DNA of 64,000 nt from Eilatimonas milleporae (GTDB lineage Bacteria; Pseudomonadota; Alphaproteobacteria; Sphingomonadales; Kordiimonadaceae), in contig NZ_REFR01000009.1 in the NCBI RefSeq assembly GCF_003688555.1, positions 434,001 to 498,000 of the forward strand. The letters run 5' to 3'. A program made the position numbers and the translations under genes. The notes beneath the pieces were generated by a model. The model saw only the letters and a list, made by a program, of their open reading frames with translations, was not told the DNA's origin and searched no databases. Shown here piece after piece: positions 52,579 through 59,611 of the stretch. The first letter of the stretch is position 1. Every line of letters begins with the position of its first letter.

Positions 52579-53343
52579 CTAGAACTGCACCCGTTTGGTA
52601 TAGCCGCCGTCGACCACCAGATTGACCCCGGTCACCCAGCTTGCCGCCGGGCTGGACAGGAAGACGATGCAATTGGCCACCTCCTCCGGCGTGCCGAGAC
52701 GGCCGAGCGCATGGGTGCGCTCCGTCTTCTCGTAAAACCGTTCATTGGAAATCTTGATCATGTCCCAGGCCCCGCCGTCGAAATAGATGGGGCCGGGTGT
52801 GATCGTGTTGACCCGGATGCCCTGTTCACCGTGCGCCTGGCTCAACTGCTTGGCATAGGTGATCAGCGCCGCCTTCATCGCATTATAGGCCTGCGGCACC
52901 ATGAAGGTCTCGACCGCCGCGGTGGTGGAAATCATGGTCACGGCGCCGCCGCCGCGCTGCTCCATGTGCGGGATCACCGCCTCGACACCGCGCACGGTGC
53001 CCAGCACATCGATCTCGAAATTCTTCCACCAGTTTTTTTCGCTGTCGGCCCCGCCGCCCGCCGACACATTGGGAATGAAGATATCGATGCCGCCCAGTTC
53101 CTCGGCCATGGCCTCGATCCAGGCTTCGTACTCTTCCTTGTTCTTGATGTTGCAGGGCGCGCCGGTGATTTTTCCGTCGGCCAGAAGGGCGATTTCCTTC
53201 ACCGCCTTGTTCACACTTTCGGGCGAGCGTGAGCAAATGGCCACATTCGCCCCTTCCTCGGCAAAAAGATTCGCCACCCGGCGCCCGATCCCCTGTGTTG
53301 CCCCCGTGATGAGGACATTCTTTCCCCGTAAGCCAAGATCCAT
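52579..53343 (-). CDS. short-chain dehydrogenase/reductase
   Basis: A 254-residue SDR with LITGATQGIGRRVA, FIPNVSAGGGADS in place of the usual NNAG, and QAYNAMKAALITY as Tyr-x3-Lys helix. FIPN-V-S marks a subgroup different from standard FabG. First gene of the long leftward operon; operator site 5 lies about 50 bases upstream of the start at 53343. Substrate unknown. Confidence 0.9.
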   Translation of the reverse strand: MDLGLRGKNVLITGATQGIGRRVANLFAEEGANVAICSRSPESVNKAVKEIALLADGKITGAPCNIKNKEEYEAWIEAMAEELGGIDIFIPNVSAGGGADSEKNWWKNFEIDVLGTVRGVEAVIPHMEQRGGGAVTMISTTAAVETFMVPQAYNAMKAALITYAKQLSQAHGEQGIRVNTITPGPIYFDGGAWDMIKISNERFYEKTERTHALGRLGTPEEVANCIVFLSSPAASWVTGVNLVVDGGYTKRVQF

Positions 53344-53394
53344 TCAGAATTCCGATCCGGTTAATGGTCTGAGCGGTGTCCCTCCACCAAATTA

Positions 53395-53414
53395 AATACA
53401 ATCATGTTTGTTTT
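53395..53414. promoter_or_regulatory. region B operator (site 5)
   Basis: AATACAATCATGTTTGTTTT, an A/T-flanked imperfect palindrome of the AAAACA-N8-TGTTTT type, in the 107-base gap upstream of the seven-gene leftward operon (SDR, Rieske oxygenase, E1 alpha, E1 beta, E2, two VOC). Confidence 0.7.
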
Positions 53415-53450
53415 TTTTAACGTCGTCAAGTCATCAACGTAAGGATGCGG

Positions 53451-54218
53451 TCACGACGCCGCCCGGGCCAGCATGCCGTTGTCGACGACAAACTCGGTGC
53501 CGGTCACGAAACGGGCCTCGTCACTGGCCAGATACAGCACCATATTGGCCACATCCGACGGCGTGCCCAGAGCATCCGGCGGCAGAATGCCGCTTTCCGG
53601 AATCGCCTGCGGTGCCTCGTCGGTGCGGCCCTGCGCGAACTGCACCATGGGGGTTTCAATGGCGCCCGCATGGATCGAATTGCAGCGCACCGGATAGCCC
53701 GAGGCCTGGCAGTGCACGGCGATGGATTTGGTCATGGCGCGCACCGCCCCTTTCGCCGCCGTATAGGCGAAAAAGACCGGGTATCCGATGTGCGAGGCCA
53801 CCGACGACATGTTAACGATCGACGCGGCAGCGCTTTTTTTCAGCAGCCGCAGGCCGTGCTTGCACCCCAGGAACACCCCTTCCGACATCACCCGGTTGGC
53901 GAACTGGAAATCGGCAAGTGTGCAGTCCTCGGGCGAGGCCAGTTGCACCACACCCGCATTGTTGACCAAAATGTCGAGACCGCCGGCCGCGTCCTCGATG
54001 GTGGCCATCACCCGCACCCAGGCCGCCTCATCCCCCACATCATGGGCGATAAAGGTGGCACCGGTACCGATATCCTTGGCAGCGGCACGGCCCTGGTCTT
54101 CGTTGACATCGCTCAGAAACACCCGTGCGCCTTCCGCGGCCAGCAGCCGTGCATCGGCACGGCCCAGACCCGACGCGGCCCCTGTGACCAAAGCGACTTT
54201 ACCGTCGACGCGTCCCAT
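53451..54218 (-). CDS. short-chain dehydrogenase/reductase
   Basis: A 255-residue SDR with LVTGAASGLGRADA, LVNNAGVVQLASP, SSVASHIGYPVFFAYTAAKGAV carrying Ser and Tyr-x3-Lys. C-terminus TGTEFVVDNGMLA is standard. It stands alone, divergent from the tetR gene, with operator site 6 between them. It is therefore probably the gene most directly controlled with tetR. Confidence 0.9.
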   Translation of the reverse strand: MGRVDGKVALVTGAASGLGRADARLLAAEGARVFLSDVNEDQGRAAAKDIGTGATFIAHDVGDEAAWVRVMATIEDAAGGLDILVNNAGVVQLASPEDCTLADFQFANRVMSEGVFLGCKHGLRLLKKSAAASIVNMSSVASHIGYPVFFAYTAAKGAVRAMTKSIAVHCQASGYPVRCNSIHAGAIETPMVQFAQGRTDEAPQAIPESGILPPDALGTPSDVANMVLYLASDEARFVTGTEFVVDNGMLARAAS

Positions 54219-54309
54219 ATTAATCCTCTACCCTTTCGCTGATGTCGCCTCTGCCGACCCGCCGGCGGACCTTCCCGGTGTTCGCGGCTTTTCTTCTTCG
54301 GCAAGCTAT

Positions 54310-54333
54310 AATACAATCAGGTATGAATGTTTT
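54310..54333. promoter_or_regulatory. region B operator (site 6), tetR promoter
   Basis: AATACA at 54310-54315 and TGTTTT at 54328-54333 are separated by 12 bases. It lies 15 bases before the tetR start codon, a position suited for autorepression. An ATG at 54327 inside the site is in frame with tetR but is probably not the start. Confidence 0.55.
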
Positions 54334-54347
54334 TTTTGGAACGGTCA

Positions 54348-55064
54348 ATGAACACAGACGCCCCATCGCCCGTCAGACGCCGCAACGCCCGCACCGGCCC
54401 CACCGCCGCCGGTAAGGAAATCGGCCGTCAGGCACAGAAAAGCGCCTCCACCCGCAAGATGATCGTCGATGCGGTGCTGCAATGCCTGATCAAATACGGC
54501 TATGCCAACACCTCGACGCCGCGCATCGCGGATGAGGCGGGCCTGTCGCGCGGGGCGATGATGCACCATTTTTCCAACCGCAACACCATGATACAGGCGG
54601 CCATTGAATATCTGCATGCCAAGCGCCTGCGCGCGTTCCGCCGGGCGGTGTCCAGCCTGCCCGAGACCGAGCCCCATCTGCATGACGCCCTGATGGCCTA
54701 TTGGCGGCAGGTCACCCATCCGCTTTTCGTCGCCTTTCACGAACTGGCGGTCGCCTCGCGCACGGACAAGGACCTGGAACGCATCCTCAAACCCGCCCAG
54801 GCCGCGTTTTACCGCGAATGGTATCAGCTTGCCGTCGACCTGTTTCCCGAATGGCAAAGCGACAGGACCAGTTTCATCCTCGCCCTGAATTTCGTCCAGT
54901 CGACGTTGGAGGGCGCGGCTGTCCGGCGGCTGTCCCACCCCATGTCCGGGCAGGAAGAGGAACAGCTGTTCGACTATCTCGAGACCTGCCTGCGCAACCT
55001 GATGCCCGCCGACCTGAAATCGCGCACCGGCACAAAACGGCTGGAAACCGTATCCGGCGCCTGA
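54348..55064 (+). CDS. TetR/AcrR-family transcriptional regulator
   Basis: A 238-residue regulator. The DNA-binding part is at about residues 36-82: STRKMIVDAVLQCLIKYGYANTS, then PRIADEAGLSRGAMMHHFSNRNTMIQAAIEYL. The first 30 residues are a basic extension. The ligand-binding part from about 90 is not conserved with known groups. I choose ATG 54348 (after TTTGGAACGG); an ATG seven codons earlier lies in the operator. It is the only regulator gene in the catabolic block, so it is the prime candidate to bind the repeated AAAACA/TGTTTT palindromes and to sense a pathway intermediate, perhaps an acyl-CoA (inference). Confidence 0.92.
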   Translation: MNTDAPSPVRRRNARTGPTAAGKEIGRQAQKSASTRKMIVDAVLQCLIKYGYANTSTPRIADEAGLSRGAMMHHFSNRNTMIQAAIEYLHAKRLRAFRRAVSSLPETEPHLHDALMAYWRQVTHPLFVAFHELAVASRTDKDLERILKPAQAAFYREWYQLAVDLFPEWQSDRTSFILALNFVQSTLEGAAVRRLSHPMSGQEEEQLFDYLETCLRNLMPADLKSRTGTKRLETVSGA

Positions 55065-55120
55065 CCCGCCACCGGCTGGTGACACCATTTACACACCGGC
55101 CCGACCTGTGAGGGGACCCC

Positions 55121-56047
55121 ATGACGGACACTGTTATCCTGCATCACCACGACCCCTCCCCTTATGCTGAAAAGATCCGGCGTCTCTTCGGTTTGAAAGG
55201 ACTGTCCTGGGCGTCCGTGCAGATCCCGATGGTGATGCCGAAACCGGACCTGACGGCACTGACCGGCGGGTACCGGGGCACCCCCGTCCTACAGATCGGC
55301 GCCGACATCTACTGCGACACCCGTCTGATCGCCGCCGAAATCGAAACCCGCTATCCCGAGCCCGCGGCCTGTGCCATGGCCCCCTTCAGCATCTTCAGCC
55401 GCCAGCATTGGAGCGACGATGCCGTCTTTCCGCAGGCCGCCGCCCTGGCGCTGTATGAGAATGCCGCCCTTCTGCCGCCCGAACTGTCGAAAGACCGGGC
55501 GGACTATTTCCAGAACCTGGATTTTGCCGCTTTTGAGAAGGACGCCCCCTATTTCCGCGAGCAGGTGCGCGCCCATCTCGCCCTGGCCGAACGTGAACTG
55601 GCGCTCGGCCGCGCTTTTCTGGGCGGCACACGGCCCACATGGGACGATATGGGCCTGTGGATGATCACCTGGATGATCGAGGGCAATGTCGCCAGCCTGC
55701 ATGACTGTCTGGACGGCCTTGACGCCCTTACCGGCTGGCGCGCACGGATGAAGGCCGTCGGCACCGGCACACGCACGGATATTTCCGCCGCCGAGGCCCA
55801 CGATATGGCCGCCGGCACCAAACCGGTGCGCCGCCATGACTTTGTCCCCACCATACACACTGCCGGCTACCGGGCCGGTCAGCCGGTGCATGTGGCGCCG
55901 CACGACCATCCCGGCGACCGGGTCGAGGGCACGCTGCGCGCCCTGGGGCCTGACCGCATCACCCTCACCCGGCAGGCCGATGCCTTCGGCGAAATCGACG
56001 TGCATTTCCCCCGCATCGGTTACCGTCTGACCGCACTTTCCCCATAA
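55121..56047 (+). CDS. glutathione S-transferase family protein with extra C-terminal domain
   Basis: A 308-residue protein. The N-terminus has the thioredoxin-like GST domain (VILHHHDPSPYAEKIRRLFGLKGLSW, TGGYRGTPVLQIGADIYCDTRLIAAEIE), with the cis-proline in GTPVL. The helical C-terminal GST domain covers about 85-230 (TRPTWDDMGLWMITWM). About 70 further residues, HVAPHDHPGDRVEGTLRALGPDRITLTR to the end, form an unusual added beta-rich segment. Could perform glutathione-dependent ring opening or isomerisation. It is 56 bases behind tetR. Confidence 0.85.
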   Translation: MTDTVILHHHDPSPYAEKIRRLFGLKGLSWASVQIPMVMPKPDLTALTGGYRGTPVLQIGADIYCDTRLIAAEIETRYPEPAACAMAPFSIFSRQHWSDDAVFPQAAALALYENAALLPPELSKDRADYFQNLDFAAFEKDAPYFREQVRAHLALAERELALGRAFLGGTRPTWDDMGLWMITWMIEGNVASLHDCLDGLDALTGWRARMKAVGTGTRTDISAAEAHDMAAGTKPVRRHDFVPTIHTAGYRAGQPVHVAPHDHPGDRVEGTLRALGPDRITLTRQADAFGEIDVHFPRIGYRLTALSP

Positions 56048-56074
56048 AAACAAACAAACCTGTCTGCTTGTTTT
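56047..56074. promoter_or_regulatory. region B operator (site 7)
   Basis: AAAACA at 56047-56052 and TGTTTT at 56069-56074 enclose 16 bases; the centre contains TGTCTG as in the perfect site 2. It overlaps the end of the GST gene and lies about 180 bases upstream of the third Rieske oxygenase. Confidence 0.5.
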
Positions 56075-56204
56075 TTTGCCTTTCTTTGCTAAGATTGGAT
56101 GGTCGGCATTCCGGGCCATGTACCGGAATGCACGCAAGGGGGAGGCTTTGACAGGACAGCCCGGCCGCAGGAGGCCGTTGAGAGACCGGGCGTGCCCGCG
56201 ATTT

Positions 56205-56234
56205 CAGATAACCGCGATTCAGATAACCGCGATT
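56205..56234 (+). repeat. two 15-base direct repeats in a leader
   Basis: CAGATAACCGCGATT is present twice without gap (56205-56219, 56220-56234), just upstream of the third Rieske oxygenase start codon (56250) and its ribosome site. It may affect leader structure or be a slippage product. Confidence 0.7.
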
Positions 56235-56249
56235 CAGGGGAGAGGGACG

Positions 56250-57611
56250 ATGGACGGATTTGAAGCGAAATGGCCGATGACGCTGAAGGCGCCGCAAGGA
56301 TCGTTCGAGGCGAAACAGCCGCGCCCCGAGGGGCTCGGTCTCGACGTGCCGGACCCGTCGCGTTACTTCTCCCGCGATTTCATGGCCGTCGAATGGGACA
56401 GACTGTGGCCGCGCGTCTGGCTCTTGGCCGGCGTCACCCCGGACATCCGGGAGCCGAACGATTATATCCTCTTCACCCACGGGCATGAACAGATCATCAT
56501 AGCCCGGCAGGAGGATGGCGGCATTCGCGCCTTCTACAATGTCTGCCCCCATCGCGGGAACCGGGTCTGCCTGACCGACCATGGCAGCGTGCGCAAATTC
56601 ACCTGCCCCTTTCACAGCTGGCGGTTCAACATGGACGGATCGCTTCATGCGATCACCGACGAGGATACGTTCGACCCGGCCCTCGTCCGGCACCGCCCCG
56701 GCCTGACCGAGGTCCGCTGCGAAACCGTGGCCGGGCTGATCTTCATCAACATGGACGGCAAGGCACCGCCGCTGAAAGACTGGATCGGCCTGCCCGACGG
56801 CTATCTCGACCTTTACGAGATCGAAAAGATGAATGTGGTGCGCCACATGCGCACCGAATGGCTCGCCAACTGGAAAACCGGTGTCGACGCCTTTTACGAA
56901 ACCTATCATCTGCCCCATATTCACCCCCAGACCCAGGGCGTGATGGAGGATTTCAGCCAGGTCGACCTGTATCCCAACGGCTTCAGCCGCATGATCGTGC
57001 CCATCGGCGTCAAATCCCACCGGGTTGACGACCGCGACAGCATCGACCCCTATCAGGCCCACATGATGCGCGAAGTGGGGCTGGACCCCGACACCTTCGA
57101 CGGCAGCGCCGAAGACGTGCGCCGGGCAATCCAGGCGGCCAAGCGCGCGCGCGGCAAGCGCTTCAACCTGACCAATTACGACAGGATGACCGACGGCCAG
57201 TTGACCGACAGCTGGGCCACCGGCCTGTTCCCCAATGTGCAGATGGGCATGCACCCGGAAGGCGTCTTCATCATGCGGTTCATCCCGCACCCGACCAACC
57301 CGGAAATCTTCTATTACGACAATATGACCCTGTTCCGCCATGTGGACGATCCCGGCTACACCGTGCCGGGCTGGATGGGCCTGCCCGAAGGCACCGATGT
57401 CACCGGCGACATCCGCCCGGACATCGAAACCTTCGCCGCCGGCGAAAAGGCCGACCTGGGCGAAGTGCTCGATCAGGATGTGGAACTGGTGCACGCCGTG
57501 CAGGAAGGGGTGAAATCGCGCGGTTTCAAGGGCCCTCTCTGGTGCGAGCAGGAAGACCGGCTGCGCCATTTCCACCGCGAACTGGACCGCTACATGACCG
57601 GCGAGAAATAA
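56250..57611 (+). CDS. Rieske non-heme iron oxygenase, alpha subunit (third)
   Basis: A 453-residue oxygenase. Rieske ligands are Cys99/His101 (CPHRGN) and Cys119/His122 (CPFHSW). The iron site lies in GVDAFYETYHLPHIHPQ with two His. Close in layout to the 51234-52574 protein, including the DSWATGLFPNVQMGMHPEG segment near 330. The start at 56250 follows GGGGAGAGGGAC; the frame is open further upstream but through the tandem repeat and operator. It is followed by a CMD gene, and no beta subunit is present. Confidence 0.92.
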   Translation: MDGFEAKWPMTLKAPQGSFEAKQPRPEGLGLDVPDPSRYFSRDFMAVEWDRLWPRVWLLAGVTPDIREPNDYILFTHGHEQIIIARQEDGGIRAFYNVCPHRGNRVCLTDHGSVRKFTCPFHSWRFNMDGSLHAITDEDTFDPALVRHRPGLTEVRCETVAGLIFINMDGKAPPLKDWIGLPDGYLDLYEIEKMNVVRHMRTEWLANWKTGVDAFYETYHLPHIHPQTQGVMEDFSQVDLYPNGFSRMIVPIGVKSHRVDDRDSIDPYQAHMMREVGLDPDTFDGSAEDVRRAIQAAKRARGKRFNLTNYDRMTDGQLTDSWATGLFPNVQMGMHPEGVFIMRFIPHPTNPEIFYYDNMTLFRHVDDPGYTVPGWMGLPEGTDVTGDIRPDIETFAAGEKADLGEVLDQDVELVHAVQEGVKSRGFKGPLWCEQEDRLRHFHRELDRYMTGEK

Positions 57612-57666
57612 GCCCCGCCGCCCAACACATGGCGCCTCCGCAAATCATCGAAGAAAGCCGCCCCTC

Positions 57667-58017
57667 ATGAGCAAAAACTGGCCCGATATTCTGAAATCCA
57701 TGTCCCGCAACAACACCGCCCTGGCCAAGGCATCGCCGGCGGTGATGCGGGCCTTCGGCACGCTTGCCGGCGCCGCCACCGAGGACGGCGCCCTGGACCG
57801 CAAAACCAAGGAACTGATGGCGGTGGCCATTTCCGTCGTCATCCGCTGCGACGGCTGCATCGCCTATCACACCTATGCCGCCATCAAGGCGGGCGCCACA
57901 AGGGATGAGGCGGTCGAGGCCATCGGCGTCGCGGTGGAAATGGGCGGCGGCCCGGCCAGTGTCTATGGCGGTGACGCGCTGGACGCCTTCGACCAGCTCG
58001 CCGCCCTTGGCGATTAA
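57667..58017 (+). CDS. carboxymuconolactone decarboxylase/AhpD-like protein (second)
   Basis: A 116-residue CMD-family protein. KTKELMAVAISVVIRCDGCIAYHTYAAIKAGATRDE holds the AhpD motif CxxC-x3-H. This short form is typical for alkylhydroperoxidase D-like proteins. It follows the third Rieske oxygenase by 55 bases and likely shares its operon. The arrangement Rieske plus CMD is repeated in the 34506-39914 operon, so CMD proteins may belong functionally to the oxygenases (inference). Confidence 0.88.
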   Translation: MSKNWPDILKSMSRNNTALAKASPAVMRAFGTLAGAATEDGALDRKTKELMAVAISVVIRCDGCIAYHTYAAIKAGATRDEAVEAIGVAVEMGGGPASVYGGDALDAFDQLAALGD

Positions 58018-58059
58018 GCAGGCCAAGGGACCTCACAAACCGGCTTGACGGGCCGGCCT

Positions 58060-58078
58060 GATTGACTGGTCAGTCAGC
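58060..58078. promoter_or_regulatory. TetR-type operator-like palindrome, right copy
   Basis: GATTGACTGGTCAGTCAGC, identical to 28060-28078 except one base in the centre. The two copies lie 30 kb apart in the same orientation and frame the catabolic block. No gene starts close behind this copy (next start 58348). Confidence 0.5.
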
Positions 58079-58142
58079 CGGTCTCTTATTTGGGGGTTCA
58101 ATCGACAGCACGGCGGGCCACCGACGTCGGTCCTGCCCTGCG

Positions 58143-58206
58143 CCCTAAAACATCTGTTCCCTAAAACATCCGCCCCCTAAAACACCCATTCCCTAAAACA
58201 TCGGTC
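58143..58206 (+). repeat. four 16-base tandem repeats
   Basis: CCCTAAAACA begins at 58143, 58159, 58175 and 58191, each unit 16 bases with a variable last six bases. The block is contiguous and exact in period. Function unknown. Confidence 0.85.
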
Positions 58207-58295
58207 ACCGGACAGATCCGCGGTGCCTTTCCGCCAGGGCCTTCATGGTTTCCACACAAAATTTATACGGATATCGCCGCCATTCCACGCAGAGA

Positions 58296-58325
58296 AAAAA
58301 CAGCCTTTCATCATAAAAACAGCCT
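58296..58325 (+). repeat. direct repeat upstream of the Prx-2OG gene
   Basis: AAAAACAGCCT occurs at 58296-58306 and 58315-58325, 19 bases apart (about two helical turns), 23 bases before the start codon. This spacing could hold a dimeric activator. The AAAACAG part matches a half-site of the region B operator. Confidence 0.5.
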
Positions 58326-58347
58326 ATCAAAGCTGAACGAGAGGCAC

Positions 58348-59478
58348 ATGAACAAACGCTTATTTGTCGGCGATCTGGCACCTGACTTTACCTGTCCGTC
58401 CACCAACAACGACAATTTCCATTTCAATGCGGCGGCGGGGCGCTACATCGTCCTTTGCTTCTTCGGCTCGACGTCCAATGCCAAGAACCGGAACGCCGTC
58501 GACTTTATCGCCGGCGACGCACGCCATTTTTTCGATGACGAACGCATATCCTTCTTCGGCGTCAGCATAGACCCGCGGGACAAAGCCGGAGACCGGGTGC
58601 AACAACAGACTCCGGGCATCCGTTTTTTCTGGGATTTCGATCATGCGGTCAGCCGGCGCTACAATGCCCTGAAAGATGACGGCATGGGAGGAAACGGCGT
58701 CATCAGATATTCGCCCTTCACCCTGATACTCGATCCCGGCCTGCGTATCATCGCGCATATCCCCCTCACCGATCTGGAGCGGCACAACCACAGACTGGTC
58801 AGGGTTCTCAGCGGGCTATTGCCGGTTGACCGGTATGCCGGCGTGCCCATGACCGCCCCCGTCCTGATCATTCCGAACGTCTTTGAACCGGCGCTCTGCC
58901 GCCGGCTGGTCAAACTGTATGAAACGGTCGGCGGGCGGGAATCCGGCACCATGGTCGAGAAAGACGGCTATACCGTCGGCAGGCTTGACCAGGGGTTCAA
59001 ACGCCGTGCCGACTGCAAGATTGACGACCCCGCCCTCAAGGCGGCGATGAAACGGCGGATCATCCGGCGGATCGTCCCCCAGGTGAAAAGCGCCTTTCAG
59101 TTCGATGTCGGCGTGATCGAGCGCTACATCATCGCCTGCTATGATTCCAAAAATCAGGGGTTCTTCCGGCCCCACCGGGACAACACCACGAAAGGCACGG
59201 CGCACCGCAAATTCGCCTGCACCATCAATCTCAACACCGGCGACTATGAGGGCGGCGCCCTGCGCTTTCCCGAATTCGGCCCCAGGACCTACAGCGCGCC
59301 GATGGGCGGCGCGGTCATATTTTCATGTTCGCTGCTGCATGAAGCCACGCGCGTCACGCGGGGTAAGCGCTATGCGACCCTGCCGTTCCTCTATGACAGG
59401 GCGGGGGCACAAATACGCCGCGACAATCATCGTTTTCTGTCCAATGCCGAAGGCGCCGTGGGCAGACAGGCGTCTTGA
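58348..59478 (+). CDS. fusion of peroxiredoxin-like domain and 2OG-Fe(II) oxygenase (prolyl-4-hydroxylase-like)
   Basis: A 376-residue two-domain protein. Residues 1-155 have an AhpC/TSA thioredoxin-like fold (VGDLAPDFTCPSTN, FFGVSIDPRD, SPFTLILDPGLRIIAH). The peroxidatic motif T-x2-C is replaced by T42-S-N-A45, so classical peroxidase chemistry is unlikely. Residues 170-350 form a double-stranded beta-helix oxygenase: His276 and Asp278 (FFRPHRDN), His331 (SLLHEATR), and Arg341 in GKRYATLP for 2-oxoglutarate, so the iron site is complete. The product would hydroxylate a protein or small molecule. It stands apart from the catabolic operons. Confidence 0.88.
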   Translation: MNKRLFVGDLAPDFTCPSTNNDNFHFNAAAGRYIVLCFFGSTSNAKNRNAVDFIAGDARHFFDDERISFFGVSIDPRDKAGDRVQQQTPGIRFFWDFDHAVSRRYNALKDDGMGGNGVIRYSPFTLILDPGLRIIAHIPLTDLERHNHRLVRVLSGLLPVDRYAGVPMTAPVLIIPNVFEPALCRRLVKLYETVGGRESGTMVEKDGYTVGRLDQGFKRRADCKIDDPALKAAMKRRIIRRIVPQVKSAFQFDVGVIERYIIACYDSKNQGFFRPHRDNTTKGTAHRKFACTINLNTGDYEGGALRFPEFGPRTYSAPMGGAVIFSCSLLHEATRVTRGKRYATLPFLYDRAGAQIRRDNHRFLSNAEGAVGRQAS

Positions 59479-59499
59479 GAATGGCAGCCCCGGCCATGG

Positions 59500-59545
59500 C
59501 CGGCCCGCCACGGGCACACAACCCCTCGTGTCCCTGGCGGGCCGG
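59500..59545. terminator. long hairpin between convergent genes
   Basis: CCGGCCCGCCA at 59500-59510 pairs with TGGCGGGCCGG at 59535-59545, and GGGCACAC/GTGTCCC extends the stem inside. The stem is very stable and lies between the convergent Prx-2OG gene and the response regulator gene. No T run follows directly. Confidence 0.6.
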
Positions 59546-59611
59546 TATCCCCGTCACCTGTAACCCCATCACCGTCGGCCCCGTCACACACGGGTATACG
59601 TGCACCGTTTT

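Larger units (their letters stand above)
58018..58347. other. 330-base intergenic region with repeats
   Basis: No gene is seen. It holds the right copy of the TGACT/GTCA palindrome, four 16-base tandem repeats, and a direct repeat of AAAAACAGCCT just before the next gene. Confidence 0.6.

Noticed and set aside
28060-58078. attachment-site repeats of an integrative element
   Set aside because: No integrase, tRNA or mobility gene lies at either end; the short palindrome fits an operator better, so I list it only as a possibility.
58143-58206. CRISPR-like array
   Set aside because: The repeats are contiguous 16-base units without 30-40-base spacers, and no cas gene is present.
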